From the NCBI RefSeq assembly GCF_036373705.1, contig NC_089850.1, positions 30,010,733-30,074,732 of the forward strand: 64,000 nt of DNA, in the 5' to 3' direction. The translations under genes and the position numbers were made by a program. This document shows, in pieces, positions 63,961-64,000 of this stretch (position 1 is the stretch's first letter; every line of letters begins with the position of its first letter). This DNA comes from Amia ocellicauda. Taxonomy: Eukaryota > Chordata > Actinopteri > Amiiformes > Amiidae. Below the pieces are notes generated by a model. It worked only from the letters and a program-made list of their open reading frames with translations, made no database searches and was not told where the DNA came from.

Positions 63961-64000
63961 CTGCAAGACAACACCGGACAGTTGCACATCCTATAGTGAT
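63961..64000 (-). other. NR2E1: NR2E1 intron, cut by window end
   Basis: Sequence directly upstream of the penultimate exon on the minus strand, ending in the TCTTGCAG acceptor. Confidence 0.8.

Overview
The window is nuclear DNA of a vertebrate, most likely a ray-finned (probably teleost) fish. It is AT-rich, with multi-exon genes, long introns with canonical GT-AG ends, long (TA)n microsatellites and a Tc1/mariner transposon of a type abundant in teleosts. It carries two complete protein genes and the 3' end of a third, assigned from recognisable protein families and exon-by-exon translation. From right to left: the last two coding exons of NR2E1 (TLX; minus strand, 63488-63960), all of SNX3 (plus strand, 4 exons, 39133-58502, 162 aa), and all of AFG1L/LACE1 (minus strand, 13 exons, 38734 down to 9068, 469 aa). 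As I recall the human 6q21 map, this order and orientation (NR2E1 and SNX3 tail to tail, SNX3 and AFG1L head to head) is the same there. || Layout. 1-9067 is the intergenic side beyond the 3' end of AFG1L: a CpG-rich left edge (1-560), a tRNA-derived SINE-like repeat (about 1131-1390), a short perfect hairpin (3834-3891), a common interspersed-repeat fragment (7061-7180) and several unassigned open frames. 9068-38734 is AFG1L, whose introns contain simple repeats and no recognisable second gene. 38735-39132 is a 398-bp bidirectional promoter with a ZNF143/Staf-type motif and a YY1-type motif over the AFG1L start codon. 39133-58502 is SNX3, whose 15-kb first intron hosts a nearly complete Tc1-like element (49642-50864) with a 2-bp frameshift in its transposase. 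58503-63487 is the SNX3/NR2E1 tail-to-tail interval, with a decayed second Tc1-like element (about 59940-61110) and a short CpG-rich block (62880-63070). || Roles. AFG1L is a mitochondrial AAA+ ATPase, SNX3 an endosomal PX-domain protein that works with retromer, and NR2E1 an orphan nuclear receptor of neural stem cells and retina. They are linked by conserved position, and AFG1L and SNX3 also by a shared promoter, not by a common pathway. I found no CRISPR array, rRNA or convincing tRNA gene, and no clearly new multi-gene system. The most informative oddities are the tandem splice donor at AFG1L exon 9, the Walker A motif split by an intron, the shared-promoter motifs, the frameshifted DD36E transposase lying between (TA)n tracts, and the perfect hairpin near 3.86 kb.
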